From: Nyssa sinensis
Taxonomy: Eukaryota; Streptophyta; Magnoliopsida; Cornales; Nyssaceae
Assembly: GCA_008638375.1 (NCBI GenBank)
Contig: CM018031.1
Location: 11,498,062-11,562,061 of the forward strand
Direction of reading: 5' to 3'
DNA length: 64,000 nucleotides
The translations under genes were made by a program, and so were the position numbers. The notes below the pieces were generated by a model that saw nothing but the letters and a program-made list of their open reading frames with translations, made no database searches and was not told where the DNA came from. Of the stretch, positions 1 through 12,240 are shown piece after piece; position 1 is the first letter of the stretch; each line of letters opens with the position of its first letter.

Positions 1-536
1 ATCCGTACAATGACGTCAACACTTTCCGGCGATGAGAACCTCAAGGCTGGGTCATCTCTCGGTGCTGATCATCATGGTGATTTTTCCCAATTTTTTTTGA
101 GGCCATCTGATCGTCCTTTTCTATTTTTGAAAGTTTTTTCGGATAAATAGAGGATTTTTTTCCGATCCACTATTTCAAGACCTTTTTTTTTGAGTTTTTG
201 ATGTTTGGAATCATTCTCAAAGGTTCCGACTAGGGTCAAGGAGTGTTGTCTGGAGTGGGCCATATTCATTTACATTGCTTTTGGATTGAAAAGGTCACAC
301 TGTGACATGCGCCTTTCGTCTTTGGTAGTGCGAACTGAATCTTTAGGGGTGGTTTGGTGTTTATTTGACATTTATTGGCTGTGTTTGGTTGCACTATAAT
401 TGGTAACTTCAGTTTAGCCTTTCTAGCCTTGTTCCATTCTCATTGTTGGTCTCAGCTACACTTTTTTCTTGCTGTCTATTGTGTTTTTTTGGGCATTTGT
501 TCCATTTTTTGTTGTAGTGTTTTTGGTTGGAGAAGT

Positions 537-1427
537 ATGTCAAAAGTTAGCAATGTTTCTGGTGGCTCTAGTAGTGGTGTGGGTCAAAATAGTACCCATA
601 ATGAAAACCTTACGCTACAGATTACGACTGCGAAGCTTGATGGTACCAATTATCTTGCATGGTCTCCATCTTCACTGTTATTGATTAAAAGAAAATGGAA
701 AATAGGTTACATAGATGGAACAATTGTAGAGTCGAGTGCCTTGGATTCCTATTTGCTACATGTTATTCAAAGAACTCTACTGGTATGTCACAACTTCTTC
801 ATTCTATGGAACCAGAGATCAGTAATGGATATCTATTTTTTGAAGACTACCAAGGAGAGATGGGATTCGGTTGCTCAAACTTATTCAAAGATGGAAAATT
901 CCGCACAGATTTATGATTTGAGGCGCCGAATTCATGAGCATAAGTAGGGACATATGACTTTGATTGTATATTATAATACTTTAAGATGTCTATGGCAGGA
1001 GCTGGATTAGTATCAGGTATTTCAGGCCCATTGTGTTGGTGATGATTATAAGTTTAAGTAAATGGTGGAACATGAATTCATTTTTGAGTTCTTAGCTGGT
1101 CTGAATGTGATCCGATTCGAGTTCAGATTTTGGGAAACCTCTTTCATCTTTCAATCAGGTTTATGCTTATGTTTAGATGGAGGACAGCAGGAGGAGTGTT
1201 ATGCTTCAGTTGTCTACTTAGGAGAGATCTGCACTTGCTTCTGCATCTTAGCAAGAAGGCAAAGGGATTAGTAAGGGCCATGATGATAGCTGAGTTAGAT
1301 TTTTTCTGATGATAAGGATAAGCTTGTCTGTGATTATTGTAGAAAGACGAGAAATACAAAGGACAATTGTTGGAAACTTTGCAGCCAGCCTACACGGGGC
1401 AGGGGGGGGATGCACTGGAGGTGCAAC
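537..1427 (+). pseudogene. copia gag remnant with damaged zinc knuckle
   Basis: Gag would form the retroelement particle. The likely start is ATG 537, followed by a Ser/Gly-rich head and a block with LDGTNYLAW, the usual start of plant copia Gag. The frame is open to about 947, then continues in pieces with in-frame stops (near 945, 1008 and 1060) and at least one shift. The nucleocapsid zinc knuckle lies at 1329-1370 and reads C-x2-C-x4-N-x4-C. The expected His of the CCHC knuckle is Asn (codon 1353-1355). A G-rich stretch follows at about 1395-1410. Confidence 0.8.
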
Positions 1428-1639
1428 TAGATCCCATGCTCATCTTACCTCTATTGATTCTCTAGCCACTACTTCGACTCCAGTTACCATTACTTTAGTC
1501 TCAACAGCCCCAGTTCTTTCTCGGGAGGAGATCGAGTCTTTCCGACGCCTTATGTCTCAACTAGAGTCCTCATCTGCTAACACTATTGCCTCTACTTTTG
1601 CTCACTCAGGTATCCATGTCGAGGCGTATAGTGCTTCTT

Positions 1640-1779
1640 TTTCATCTGCTCGTCCCTCTTGGATCATTAGTTTAGGAGCTTCAGATTACATGACTAGTTT
1701 GTCAAATCTTTTTTCATTTTATAATACTTGTTTTGGTAGAGAAAAATTTAGGATAGCAGATGACTCCTTAACCTCCATC
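1640..1779 (+). pseudogene. copia aspartic protease remnant, interrupted
   Basis: The active-site region at 1660-1692 reads WIISLGASDYMT, where plant copia proteases normally carry a D-S-G triad. The catalytic Asp is replaced by Ser (1669-1671) and the next Ser by Leu, so the enzyme would be dead. The reading frame stops exactly at the junction with the solo LTR and resumes in the same frame at 5775, once one copy of the 5-bp target duplication is discounted. Hence the LTR landed inside coding sequence. Confidence 0.8.
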
Positions 1780-4700
1780 TGTCACGACCCGCAACCCACC
1801 CTCTATGGATTAACGGACCGTAACCATCCGACCCAACCTTTTTGCCGAACCGGACCTGATCATCCTGTTGCACTACTTTTAGTGCAACTAACATGTAACA
1901 TAGCGGAAGACAATAAAGTAAAAAGGTCACATGTTCATACTAGTCTGCTAATATAAAAGTATGGTCTGTAAAATTTCTAATCATCACCTCATCCCTAGGA
2001 CGTGAATATACGGGAGTGCTATAAGACTATACTACTATTACCTTTACTCGTCAAAAATGTCCAATCTCTAGCCAGAGTCTCCTACCTCTTGTCCTCTGTA
2101 TCATTCCCTAAAAAATATATGTAAATAAGAGTGAGCTACACCAAGTTCAGTAAGTAAGTCCCCTACTCTGCCATGTATACAAGATCTGAAAGGAAACTAA
2201 ATAACAAGGATATAATAGCCAGTCACTATCATAGCAAGAATCATAGCTCATCAATGAATATCAACTGATCAGGAGTAATAAACACAATCATAGCTCATCA
2301 ACGTATATCAATGATCAAGGATACAAATGGTAATTAAAGTAACAATTATGGCTCATCAAAGAATATCAATGATCAGGAGTAATAACAATCAGAGCTCGTT
2401 AATGAATCTCAAATAATCATAGAACGTACTCAATAAACGCTGAGTAACTACCTGATCATTCATACAAGGACATGATCAGACAATGAGTCTCAATAAAAAG
2501 ATAGTGATGTCAAAGCTGGTGGATGCGTGAATCTACGGTGCCCGGCTACCCCGTGTGCATAAGCACTGAGCTCAATCTGTAAATCTAGTCCCCATACTCG
2601 GGACTGCTACCCACACCCGGGGCAATACTGTAAAACTAGTCCCCATACTCGGGACTGTTACCCCACACCCAGGGCAATACTACGCATCCAGATGGAGTTG
2701 TGACTAAGCACAAATCCGGCACTGATAAAATATCAAGATCATGCTACTCCACGGGAAAGAATGTGGAGCGTAACTGGTTCAAGGCAACATAATATAACTA
2801 TAGCTTTTTACGGCTATGTTACCGGGCTGTCGAGAACAACATCTGGCCCCTCTTGGCTCTATGTACTAGTGTACAGAATGTTCCTTTGTACAAATGTGCG
2901 AAATCTCATGATTAGGATACAACATCATCAAATGATATGGAAATCAAGAGCAAGATACAACATCATGTCTAAGCTATTTCACTGAGAAGCAATATCACAT
3001 AGTGGAATCATAAAGAATCTGATATGATAAATAAGAATACAAATGCGTATAGAAAAACTGTGACATGGCTAAGAATGTACTACATGCAGAAGTCGGGTAT
3101 TACTTACAACTGTTATGCTTATCTTCATGTATAGATATCCTGATAGTTTCCAGATACTTCAGGCACATCTTTGCATATCCTGAATAATCATTAATCACCG
3201 ACAGATCAGAATTCATCTATTCATAACTTATCTATCATCTTAAGAATCTATCAGATGGCTTAATTAGGTCCATTGGCCTATTACCCATCTATTGGGTTTC
3301 TACTTATGCTATTAAATTCCTTAAGTAGGGTTCATAGCTTTCCTAATTATAATTTAAGTCATTTGGACTTTATTCGTTATCAATTAAGCACTTATTTAAT
3401 CTTAGGGGCAAAATGATAATTTTATCATTCTTGCCCCGGACCCTATCGTGGTCCTTAGAATATTCCATATATCTCGTATATAAATTTCTAAGTCTTTTGA
3501 ACTTCATTTAGCATCTGCTTTTGATTATCGGGATACATCAATCATTTTCTATTTTATACTTTGAGTGTTTTTGAGTCTTATTTAGCTCCTCACTTTACAT
3601 AATTCTATTTATGACAGTTAATTTTATCAGATTGGCCTTCATTCGTCCTTTATTTTGTATTTCCCGTACATCAGGGGTATTTTAGGCATTTCATATTTTC
3701 TGATATTCTAACCCCGAATCATTATTTAGTCATATATATGAGTTCACAATTATCTGGGCCTCCATTGTTATCGATTTCGCTTATTTTGGACTTTATTTCG
3801 GTTTCGTACGGTATTAGGGTATTTCCATAATTTTATGCTTTTACGTGTCATATTTTTCGGATATCTCGTTTGCTAAATCGGACTCCAACATTAAGTCCAG
3901 AATGTCCGACATAGTCAAAATACATTATTCACTTGTTCAATTTGGGCGTCGGGTTATATTTTCTATTAATTAAATTAATTTAATATTATTATTATATATT
4001 ATATATATTTATTTTACAAAAATATAACAGCAGGGCGTGGTTGGCACAGTGGCCACGCGTGTGGGTATGCAACAAAGGGGGTGGGGTTTCGAGTCTCAGG
4101 GGCGGCAGCCCCTTTTATTTTTCAAGTCTTTCCAGATCCAAACGGTGGATAGTGGAACTATTTATGGATAGACTATTCTGATATTCCAATTTCAATTTGT
4201 TATGTTGGTAACCAAATAGGGCTGAATTTCATTTTACAACTAGTCTCAAAACGACACAGCTTCATGAATCTAGAGTTGCGTTCGGCTGGGTCCCGACCCG
4301 ACCTGACCTGGGTCCAGCCCAACTAGCTAAAACAACCCACGTTTTTCCCATCTTCTTCTCTGGCAAGAATTCCGGCGCCGGTCACCGGAACTGCTTGCAG
4401 TTCCTTCATTTTTCTCATGGTTTTTACGTCTGATTTTTAGATCTTTTTACACTAAATTAATTCTAAGGCCTTCAGTTATTTATTTAAAGCAGTTTTGGCC
4501 CCTAAACACCTCAGTTTCCGACACCCATTTAGTTTTCCGACCACTGTATTCCTGATCCTAACTTGGTTATTTTTAAACCAACTTTTATGATTCCAAGTGT
4601 GATAGAATCCTGACACCATTTACTACCTTATTGCATGTATAGGATTAAGTTTAGTTCAACTTCTGTTTTTGGCCTGTCTTGACAGTGAGTTTACAGAGAC

Positions 4701-5769
4701 TGGTTCTTGTTTTTCTTTCAATTTTTCTACAATTTTGGTTCCTAAGAGTCTGAAAAACACACTAGGAAAACAATTAAGCACATACCTTAATCTCAGCTCA
4801 GCTTTCCTGAAGCTTTTCTTCTTCCTTCCATGGCAGCCTTTCACTGTTACCACAGCTTTTTCTCTCTCTCTCTCTCTCTCCCTCTCTTCTTTGTCTCAGT
4901 GTTTGGCTTCTATTTGATTGAGCTTTCTGTTTGTTGTCCCAGTATACAACTATATATATATAGTTGGTGGTGGAACAGTCGAGATACTTGTGGAGGGGTC
5001 CAATATATATATATTTTTTTTCCTGTTGTCGGTTGTAGCCTTTTACGTTGCCAGAAGCTTCATGCTAGAAGCTTCTTGGTTTTTCTCTTACATTTTATAT
5101 ATACAGGCTGATAACACAGCCATTGTGAGTCAAATATGTCGGCTGCTTCTAACTTCCAGCAGCTTCTTTTTGTTTTCTGCTTTTGCTTCTTTATATATAT
5201 ATATATATATATCATTATATATACCTGGCAGTTTCTTGGAGGTTCTTATATATATATATGTATATATATCTATTTCTTTCGGTTGCTTCTCAAACGTTCC
5301 AGCAGCTTCTTCATGGATACATATAAAGATATGGATATTTTATTATATGTATATAGTCTGCACTTGTACATATACATGTATGTACATGTATTAATATATA
5401 TATATATATATATTTATGTCTTTTTCTGGTGCTCATTGAGATATTTTATAATATGGGATATTTTTATTTCATAGAATATTAAAATAGTGGTAAAGTTGGC
5501 ATAAAGCTGGGTTCAATATCATTATTATTTATTTTGCCAATATTGGATCCCTGATTATTCTTTATTTTATATTGTATTTTATTTTCATAATTCAGTCTCG
5601 GTATTGGTCCCATTTATCTATTCGAATACTCGGTTGACCGGGTTATCAATTTCCCGAGCATACATCATTTTTGATGATTTTGGATTTATCTCATATTTTT
5701 TTGATAATTTATCCCATTCATGTAGGCTCGGTTACTGTTTTAGTCCTATCGGATTTTTGGGGTATTACA
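1780..5769. mobile_element. 3,990-bp solo LTR, gypsy-type (Tekay/Del-like by its ends)
   Basis: It starts TGTCACGACCC and ends GGGGTATTACA, and is flanked by the 5-bp direct repeat CCATC (1775-1779 and 5770-5774). The copia protease reading frame continues precisely across it. No retroviral-type coding region, primer-binding site or second LTR is visible inside, so a solo LTR left by LTR-LTR recombination fits best. An LTR this long with TGTxAC-x-CCC ends is typical of long-LTR chromoviruses, but that assignment is from the ends and length only. The interior holds short tandem repeats (2230-2410, 2577-2680) and TA/CT microsatellites (4860-5410). ORFs in it are low complexity and not genes. 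Confidence 0.8.
2577..2680. repeat. Two tandem 51-53-bp units inside the solo LTR
   Basis: Units 2577-2627 and 2628-2680 share the core CCCCATACTCGGGACTG followed by a C-rich tail with CACACCC and GGGCAATACT. They differ at a few positions. Upstream, at about 2230-2410, a looser direct repeat recurs four times (cores such as GCTCATCAA and ATCAATGATCA). Such internal repeats are common in long plant LTRs and may mark an enhancer-like U3 region, which is inference. Confidence 0.75.
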
Positions 5770-5774
5770 CCATC

Positions 5775-7060
5775 TCTGGTAAAGGTCCCATTTCTGTTTA
5801 TTCATCTGTCTCCCCCATTTATTTTGCACGTCTTTAACTTTTCTACTAATTTTCTCTCTATTAGTAGTATCACCAAGTTGTTGAATTGTAGTGACTTTCT
5901 TTTATACTCATTGTCTTTTTTAGGACTTGGATACAAAGAAAACGATTGGTAGTGTTAGTGAGAATGGTGGTCTATACCTCTTGGATTTCCCAACTTTTGG
6001 GTCTATTGGGCGAAGACTGGCTTTTTCATCTGCAAGTTGCGGAGCTGTTTCTTTAGTTGATCAGCTCATTCGATGGCATCAACATCTTGGTCATCCTCCT
6101 TTCTCATTATTGAAAAAATTGTTTCCAGATTTATTTTCTAAATTGAGTGTTTCTCAGTTTAATTGTGAAGTGTGTGAACTTTCTAAACATAGTCATGTTT
6201 CATTCCCTCCTAGTTTGAATAAAAGCACTTCACCTTTCGCTATTGTTCATTATGATGTATGGAGCCCTTCTTGTATCACCACTTTGTCTGGTTATCGGTG
6301 GTTTGTTAGCTTCGTTGATGATTATTTTCGTGTTACATGGATGTACTTAATGCGAGAAAAGAGTGAGGTTGTTACTTGTTTTAAAAAAATTCATAGCATA
6401 GTTTTCACTCAATTTGATGCCAAAGTTAAGGTGCTTCAATCTTATAATGGGGGTGAATATATTGATGGTCCATTTAATTTGTATTGGACTATGCATGGAA
6501 TCATTCATCAAACTATTTGCGGTAGCACTCCACATCAAAATGGGATAGCTGAACATAAAAATCCTCACTTGTTAGAAGTTGTTGGAGCCCTTCTATTTAC
6601 TGTGCATGTTCCTAAGACTTATTGGGGGGATGTTATACTTACAACAACTTACCTCATTAATTGAATGTCTTCTCGAGTGTTGAATTTTAAATCTCCACTC
6701 GAGGTATTAGGTGTTTCATCATCTGTGTTTCCTATTTCTCCTCATGTGTTCAGTTGTGTTTGCTTTGTGCACATTCATGGTACTCGGAAAAGTTGGATCC
6801 CAAGGGCTCTAGAATGTGTCTTCTCGGGTTATTCTGCCATTCAAAAGAGGTATCGATGTTATCATCCCCCTACTAGGCGACGTTTTGTAACCGTGGATGT
6901 CACCTTTTTTGGAGTCTACATCTTACTTTCCAAGTCTGAAGACTATTCTTCAGGGGGGAGAGTGGTAGTGAAGAATTGTCTCCTCCTTCCCATTCTCCTT
7001 CTTCTTCCTCTTTGACTCCCCAACCTATTCCTCAGTTTGAATTTCCAGTTTGTGAGTTGC
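5775..7060 (+). pseudogene. copia integrase remnant
   Basis: Integrase would insert the element's cDNA. The GAG-pre-integrase zinc finger is clear (WHQHLGHP, then C-x2-C in CEVCELSKHSH, near 6073-6198). The core has the first Asp (HYDVWSP, about 6247-6267). The second catalytic Asp is Tyr in LQSYNGGEY (codon 6443-6445), while the Glu of QNGIAEHKN is kept. An in-frame TGA at 6662-6664 ends the longest piece, and homology resumes directly after it (SSRVLNFKSPLEVL) to about 7010. The enzyme would be inactive. Confidence 0.85.
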
Positions 7061-7149
7061 ATAAGGAGAAACATGATGCAAATAGTAAGGAGTTGTTAAC
7101 CAGTATCAAGAAGGAAAAAGAGGGAGACCACTGCACTTCCTAATGCTAA

Positions 7150-9030
7150 CTGTCAATTGGATTCTTCAAATCCAAGTAATGATTCCTTATCTCCTCTTAC
7201 TCTTGATGATACTAACCTTCCTATTGCAGTTCGTAAAGGAGTTCGTTCTTGCACTCAACATCCTATCTCCAACTTTGTGTCTTATCAATCACTCTCACCT
7301 TCCTTTCGTGCCTTTGTCTCTTCTTTGTCTTATGTATTTGTTCCTTAGGGTTGGAGAGATGTCTTTGGAGATCCCAAATGGAAGACAGTTATGGTAGAAG
7401 AAATGAGAGCTCTTCAAAAGAATGACACGTGGGAACTTGTGACTCTTCTTGAAGGGAAAAAAATTGTTGGGTGTCTATGGGTATTTACTATAAAACACAA
7501 GGTAGATGGATCAGTAGAAAGGTGTAAAGGTAGATTGGTGGCTAAAGGTTTCACTCACACCTATGGCATTGATTACCAAAAACTTTTGCACCTGTGGCTA
7601 AGATGAATTCTATTAAAATATTACTCTCCTTGGTAGCTAATTTGGGATGGTCTCTTCAATAACTAGATGTGAAGAATGTTTTCCTTCATGGTGATTTGGA
7701 AGAGGAAGTGTATATGGATGTTCCTTCTAGTTTTCTAACTATGTTTCTCGAAGGAAAAGTTTGTAAGTTGAAAAGACTCCTTATGGCTTGAAATAATCTC
7801 CTAGAGTTTGGTTTGAAAGATTTAGTAAAGTTATGCAAAAAGTATGGGTATAAGCATGGTCAGGCTAATCACACCCTTTTCATTAGACATTACTAAGGGA
7901 AGATTATTGTGCTCATAGTTTATGTGGATGATATAGTCATAACCATAAATGATGTTGAAGAAGTACATGCTTTGAAGTCCTTGGCTAAGAAGTTTGAGAT
8001 AAAGGATCTAGGTGACTTGAGATATTTTCTTGGAACAGAGGTTGCTAAGCGAAAGTATGTGTTAGACTTGTTAAAGGAGACTGGAATGCTCAGTTGCAAG
8101 CCTTGTGATACTCCGATTGAGCCAAATCATATTTGGCGAAGATAGTGATGGTACAGTTGTTGATATAGGTAAGTACCAAGGAATTATGGGTAAAATTATC
8201 TATCTTTCACATACTCGGTCAAATATTGCCTATGTTGTACGTTAATTCATGCACTCTCCTCGGTTATCTCATTTAGAAGTAGTTTTTAGAATTCTTTGGT
8301 ATTTGAAGTCAGCACCCGGGAGAGGTTTGTCATTTTCCTGACATAATCACCTAGAGTTAAGAGTCATATACAGATGTAGATTGGGCAAGGATCAGTTCGG
8401 AATATCCACATTTGGTTATTGCACTTTTGTTAGAGGCAACTTGGTGACTTAGCGTACAAAAAAGAGTCAGTAGATATTGCCTCTATTGTAAGTGTGGTAA
8501 GTTTATTTATGCACTCTCCTTGGTTATCACATTTAGAAGTAGTTTTAAGAATTCTTTGGTATTTGAAGTCAATACTCGAGAGAGGTTTTTTATTTTCTAG
8601 ACATAATCACCTAGAATTAAGAGTCATATACAGATGCAGATTGGTCACGATTAGTTCAAGATAGAAGATCCACATTCGGTTATTGCACTTTTGTTAGAGG
8701 CAACTTGGTGACTTTGCATACAAGAAAGAGTTAGTTGTCGCCAAATCCAGTGTTGAGACAGTTTAGAGCTATGGCACATGGGGTGTGTGAGCTTTTGTGT
8801 TTAAAGATTATGATAAAAGAGCTTGGTTTTGATTCGAGTGATTCAATGAGACTTTATTGTGACAACAAAGCAGCTATTAACATTGCTCATAATCCAGATC
8901 AATATGATCGAACCAAGCATATTGAAGTGTATTGGCATTTCATTAAAGAGAAGGTGAGATATGATATTATTTGCACTCTGTTTGTGAAGACTAGAGAGCA
9001 TTAGCTGATGTTTTGCCTAAAGGAGTGTCA
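7150..9030 (+). pseudogene. copia reverse transcriptase and RNase H remnant
   Basis: The RT fragment begins with the usual pre-RT segment, then MRALQKNDTWELV (about 7403) and GRLVAKGFTHTYGIDYQ (to about 7578). Shifts follow, then NVFLHGDLEEEVYM (near 7675) and the polymerase motif YVDD (7921-7932). RNase H ends the frame with MRLYCDNKAAINIAHNP (about 8846) and TKHIEVYWHFIKEK. Several stops and frameshifts (for example at 7348, 7606, 8145 and 9003) and a 260-bp internal duplication make it non-coding. Confidence 0.87.
8222..8735 (+). repeat. 260-bp imperfect tandem duplication within copia RNase H
   Basis: The segment beginning near 8222 recurs 260 bp downstream. GCACTCTCCT is at 8251-8260 and 8511-8520, ATTCTTTGGTATTTGAAGTC occurs in both copies, and both end with GGCAACTTGGTGACTT. 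The copies differ by scattered substitutions and small indels, so the duplication is not recent. It duplicates part of the RNase H domain. Confidence 0.85.
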
Positions 9031-9048
9031 AGTAAGGCTTTTCATGGA

Positions 9049-10212
9049 TAGGGATGGCAATTCGTGTTCGCATGTTGTGTCAGGACACATATTTTGAAAA
9101 TAGTGTTTACTTGAACACGACCCAATTAACTAATTGTGTCAACTTCTTCGACACGAATGCGACTCGTTTATTAAACATGTTAACACGACACGATTTGATT
9201 AACCCGTTTAATAAATAGGTCATGTCAAATAGAATGACTCGATCTGACATGATACAAACAACTTGTTTAGACACGAATAACCTATTTAACACAAATAACT
9301 TGTTCAACACAAATGATCTATTTGAATAAATTATATATCATTCTGATTCAAATTAGAATATATAGCTCAATCAAGTCATTCTTTTACAAATTACAATTTA
9401 AATAATAAAAGAAAACATCCACCACTTATTAACATGCATTGTTCAAATCAAAATAAATTTTTATTGGAAATGATATTTCATCTATGTTCAAAACCAAATA
9501 CATTTATAAAATCAAACTAAATATAGATACAAAAAAGTCCTTCCAAAAAGATGTTAAACAATCATTCGAAAAAGATTTCAAAAAAAGATGTTAGCTAATT
9601 TATGTTTCTTACTACAAAATTATTTTATAAGAATAATTAATAAAGTCTAGTTTAATAATATTATTTTAGAATATTTAAAGGTATTACAAGCCTATTATGG
9701 TTAATTAATATAGTCTAGTTTTTTGAATTATTAATTCTTTTATTAAGATTTGCCTTGTAGTCTATATGAACCTATTAAATTTATTATTAAAGTGATAAAA
9801 TGAATTTAACTAAAAAGTTTATTTTTTTTTAAATTATTGTATCTTTATTATTTTTATCTTAATGCTTATACACTTATATTTATGCTTGAAGATAATAATT
9901 ATATTGCTTAATAATTAATATTTTTTTAAAAAATATTTTATAGTATTACTATTAAATAAAGTAAAATGCATATATAATCGTGTCAATTTCGGGTTAATAG
10001 GTTAAACATGTTATTTTCGAGTTATAGGTCATGAGAAACAGTTTATTAAACGTGTCAATTTTGAGTCAGTCTGTCAACCTCAACACTACTCAAATAATAA
10101 TTGTGTCTGACCCAATTTTGACCTGAACACGATTAAGTCTAACTCGAAACCTGCTAAGTTTGTGTCGTTTTCAAGTCGTGGTCACGTATTGTGTCCAATA
10201 TTGCCAATGCTG
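9049..10212. mobile_element. Non-autonomous hAT-like element in the copia 3' end
   Basis: The left end TAGGGATGGCAAT (9049-9061) and right end ATTGCCAATGCTG (10200-10212) form an imperfect terminal inverted repeat. The subterminal zones are rich in GACACGA, GTGTCGT and CGTTTA(A/T) variants in both orientations, typical of plant hAT derivatives. The interior (9330-9960) is AT-rich and codes for nothing. Copia homology stops at the left end and resumes after the right end. The 8-bp target duplication is only weakly recognisable (TTCATGGA versus GTCAGGGT), so the exact ends are uncertain by a few bases. Confidence 0.6.
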
Positions 10213-10269
10213 TCAGGGTATTTTATGCAAGCTAGATGTGTGTAATGTCTATGCACTAGCTTGAGAGAG

Positions 10270-10480
10270 TGTTAGAATATCAGGGACTTTTAATAATATC
10301 ATTATTGTAATTTTGTCATACTTAATAATACAAACATAGAGAGGTGTTGAGGTCACTATTATTGTATCCTCCTATTTTGCAAAACTCTCTCTTATTCTTC
10401 TTCCCTTTCTTTTCTCCTCTAAACCCTAAAAGTATGCAAATATTATATTCCAAATTTTAGTGGAAAATTTGTTGCAACTG
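10270..10480 (+). repeat. Probable 3' LTR of the copia element, end undefined
   Basis: TGTTAGAATAT begins at 10270, directly after a purine tract, as at the start of many copia LTRs. It is followed by a CT-rich stretch at 10385-10425. Without the 5' LTR the right boundary cannot be set; 10480 is a rough limit based on where MYB-gene sequence begins. Confidence 0.6.
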
Positions 10481-10637
10481 TGTGCTATGGTTATTCTATG
10501 GACAATAAGATTTGAGTCCCATAAATCTATTCTTTATTGGAACGAGAGTTCTTAATGTATTTTTCGACCTCAGGCAAATAATTCAAGTGGGATGCATTCA
10601 GCTGATAAGTAATAGCTCTATTGCCAGGTACCCAACC

Positions 10638-12005
10638 ATGCTTGATGTTGTTCACGGGGGGTTTTCTGATGCCTCACCAGATTCGCCAAGGACCAATTTG
10701 AGCAACTTTGATGGTGGGGACCATGATTTGATTGATTCCAACACTGACGAGTCAGCAGGCAATGGCCCCAGTGCTTCTATGGAGATCATTGCCAATCCAG
10801 CACTGGGTGTGGGCTTGGAGCGAAAAAAACGCAAGTCATCTAAGGCGAGGCAGCGTCGAAACCCTACACAGTTCACTGTTGATGAAGTCAATACTCTGGT
10901 TGAAGCGGTTGAGGAACTCGGAACAGGAAGGTATGTCTGATGAAGTACAACCAGGCACCAAGGAGCTGTATTTGATACAGCATCTGTAATGTAACCTTTA
11001 GCCCAGATTACCAAATCCATTCTTCTGAAACATGAAGTGTGATTAAAAACTGTTATATAAATGATATCTCACCTCATTTTGCAGGTGGCAAGATATTAAG
11101 CGACGATTTTTTGGACATTCGTGTCATCGGACATACATGGATTTGAAGGTATGGAACTTATTTACCACCTTCCCATGCTACCAGCATAGCTTGTTTTTTT
11201 TCCATTTAGTTTGGCATAAAAAGTTTATACTAAAGTGCTCATGAATCACTTTAAAAAAAAAATTCTCACGAATTGTCTGCTTCCCTGTGTGAGACTCTCT
11301 TCCCCCCTCTTTCTCTTTCTCTTTCTCTTTTTTTTTTTTTTTTCTGGCAAAAGAAACCTGCTGCTTTCCCAAGTTAAAAAGGGTCCGCTTATGATTTAGA
11401 TGCAGTAGTGGTGCATAGTTTGATTATCTTAGGCAATCTTTACTTCTACTGGAAAATTGTATGCCACTATTCTCATGCACTATTTCTATAGTTTTATGCA
11501 TATTTTTCTCTCATAAATGATTAACATGCACTCCACCAAATGACATAATTTCCACGTTTTCCTTCCATTTACAACAATATATTAGGTCATTGAATCTTCA
11601 AGTAGTCGTCTGTGCCTAGGTTGGAAAAGAAACCAAAGCAGAGCGGTATACCAATTTGAGGCAAACTCCTAGATATGACCTCAAAATCACAGTGGTCAAG
11701 GTCAGCCAGTGAGACAATGGGGGATAAGCTCTGTGAATATATAAACTAAAATAGATATCGAACCATGAGTAGTATAAATTGCTCTATATCTTCATGACAT
11801 ATACTGTCTAAAACAATGCTTACTTTATGTGGTATTTACTGATGTTGCGAAGGATAAGTGGAGAACACTGGTGAAAACAGCGAAAAACCCTGCTAAGAAG
11901 AGGAGGGGAGTGATCGTTCCCGAGGACCTCTTGGAAAGGGTCCTAGCTGTCAAAGCTCGCAATACCCAACTTCAGGCTCGATCACTAAGAAAAGGAGGGG
12001 ACTGA
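10638..12005 (+). CDS. 3' exons of a telobox MYB (TRF-like) protein; 5' part missing or displaced
   Basis: Three exons join in frame: 10638-10930, 11085-11148 and 11853-12005 (donors GTATGT and GTATGG, acceptors GCAG and GAAG), 510 nt and 169 residues. The MYB-like domain runs from QFTVDEVNTLVEAVEELGTG across two introns to the telobox signature MDLKDKWRTL, the motif by which plant TRF-like proteins bind telomeric TTTAGGG repeats. A basic run (KKRKSSKARQRR) precedes it and may be the nuclear signal. The in-frame ATG at 10638 is a possible start. A likely splice acceptor at 10626-10627, and coding-like sequence reaching it, suggest this is an inner exon whose upstream exons lie left of the copia element. 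The last acceptor is weak. The locus may be a working gene with a retroelement in an intron, or a 3' fragment. Confidence 0.65.
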
Positions 12006-12240
12006 TCAAGGAATATATTTAGGAGAATTAAATGCCATGAAATATTGAAAATGGAATGGTGGGTAAAAGAAAAGAACTGATAATGAATTGGTATCGTATT
12101 ACCAGTGCCTGCATTCCACTATCTGAAGAGGTATGGCTTTAGAAATAAATTTCGGCAAGTTTGAATCAATGGCTGCTTTATTCACTTTCAGTAGTCGCTG
12201 TATAATACCTCTGGATTTCATTAGAAATGGCGGTTAAATG

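Larger units (their letters stand above)
1..10480 (+). mobile_element. Decayed Ty1/copia LTR retrotransposon with nested insertions
   Basis: Fragments of gag, zinc knuckle, protease, integrase, reverse transcriptase and RNase H follow one another in the copia order (integrase before RT). A purine tract (10261-10269) then precedes a TGTTAGAATAT start of a 3' LTR at 10270. The 5' LTR is not seen and probably lies left of the window. The copy cannot be active: gag and pol are broken by stops and frameshifts, and several catalytic residues are replaced. A solo LTR (1780-5769) and a hAT-like element (9049-10212) are inserted in it, so it is the oldest layer here. The lineage within copia was not determined. 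Confidence 0.9.

Noticed and set aside
2230..2680. CRISPR-like repeat array
   Set aside because: Repeats are few, variable and without regular unique spacers, and the sequence is a plant LTR.
4656..5474. Hydrophobic open frames inside the solo LTR
   Set aside because: They are produced by TA and CT microsatellites, show no conserved motif and lie wholly within LTR sequence.
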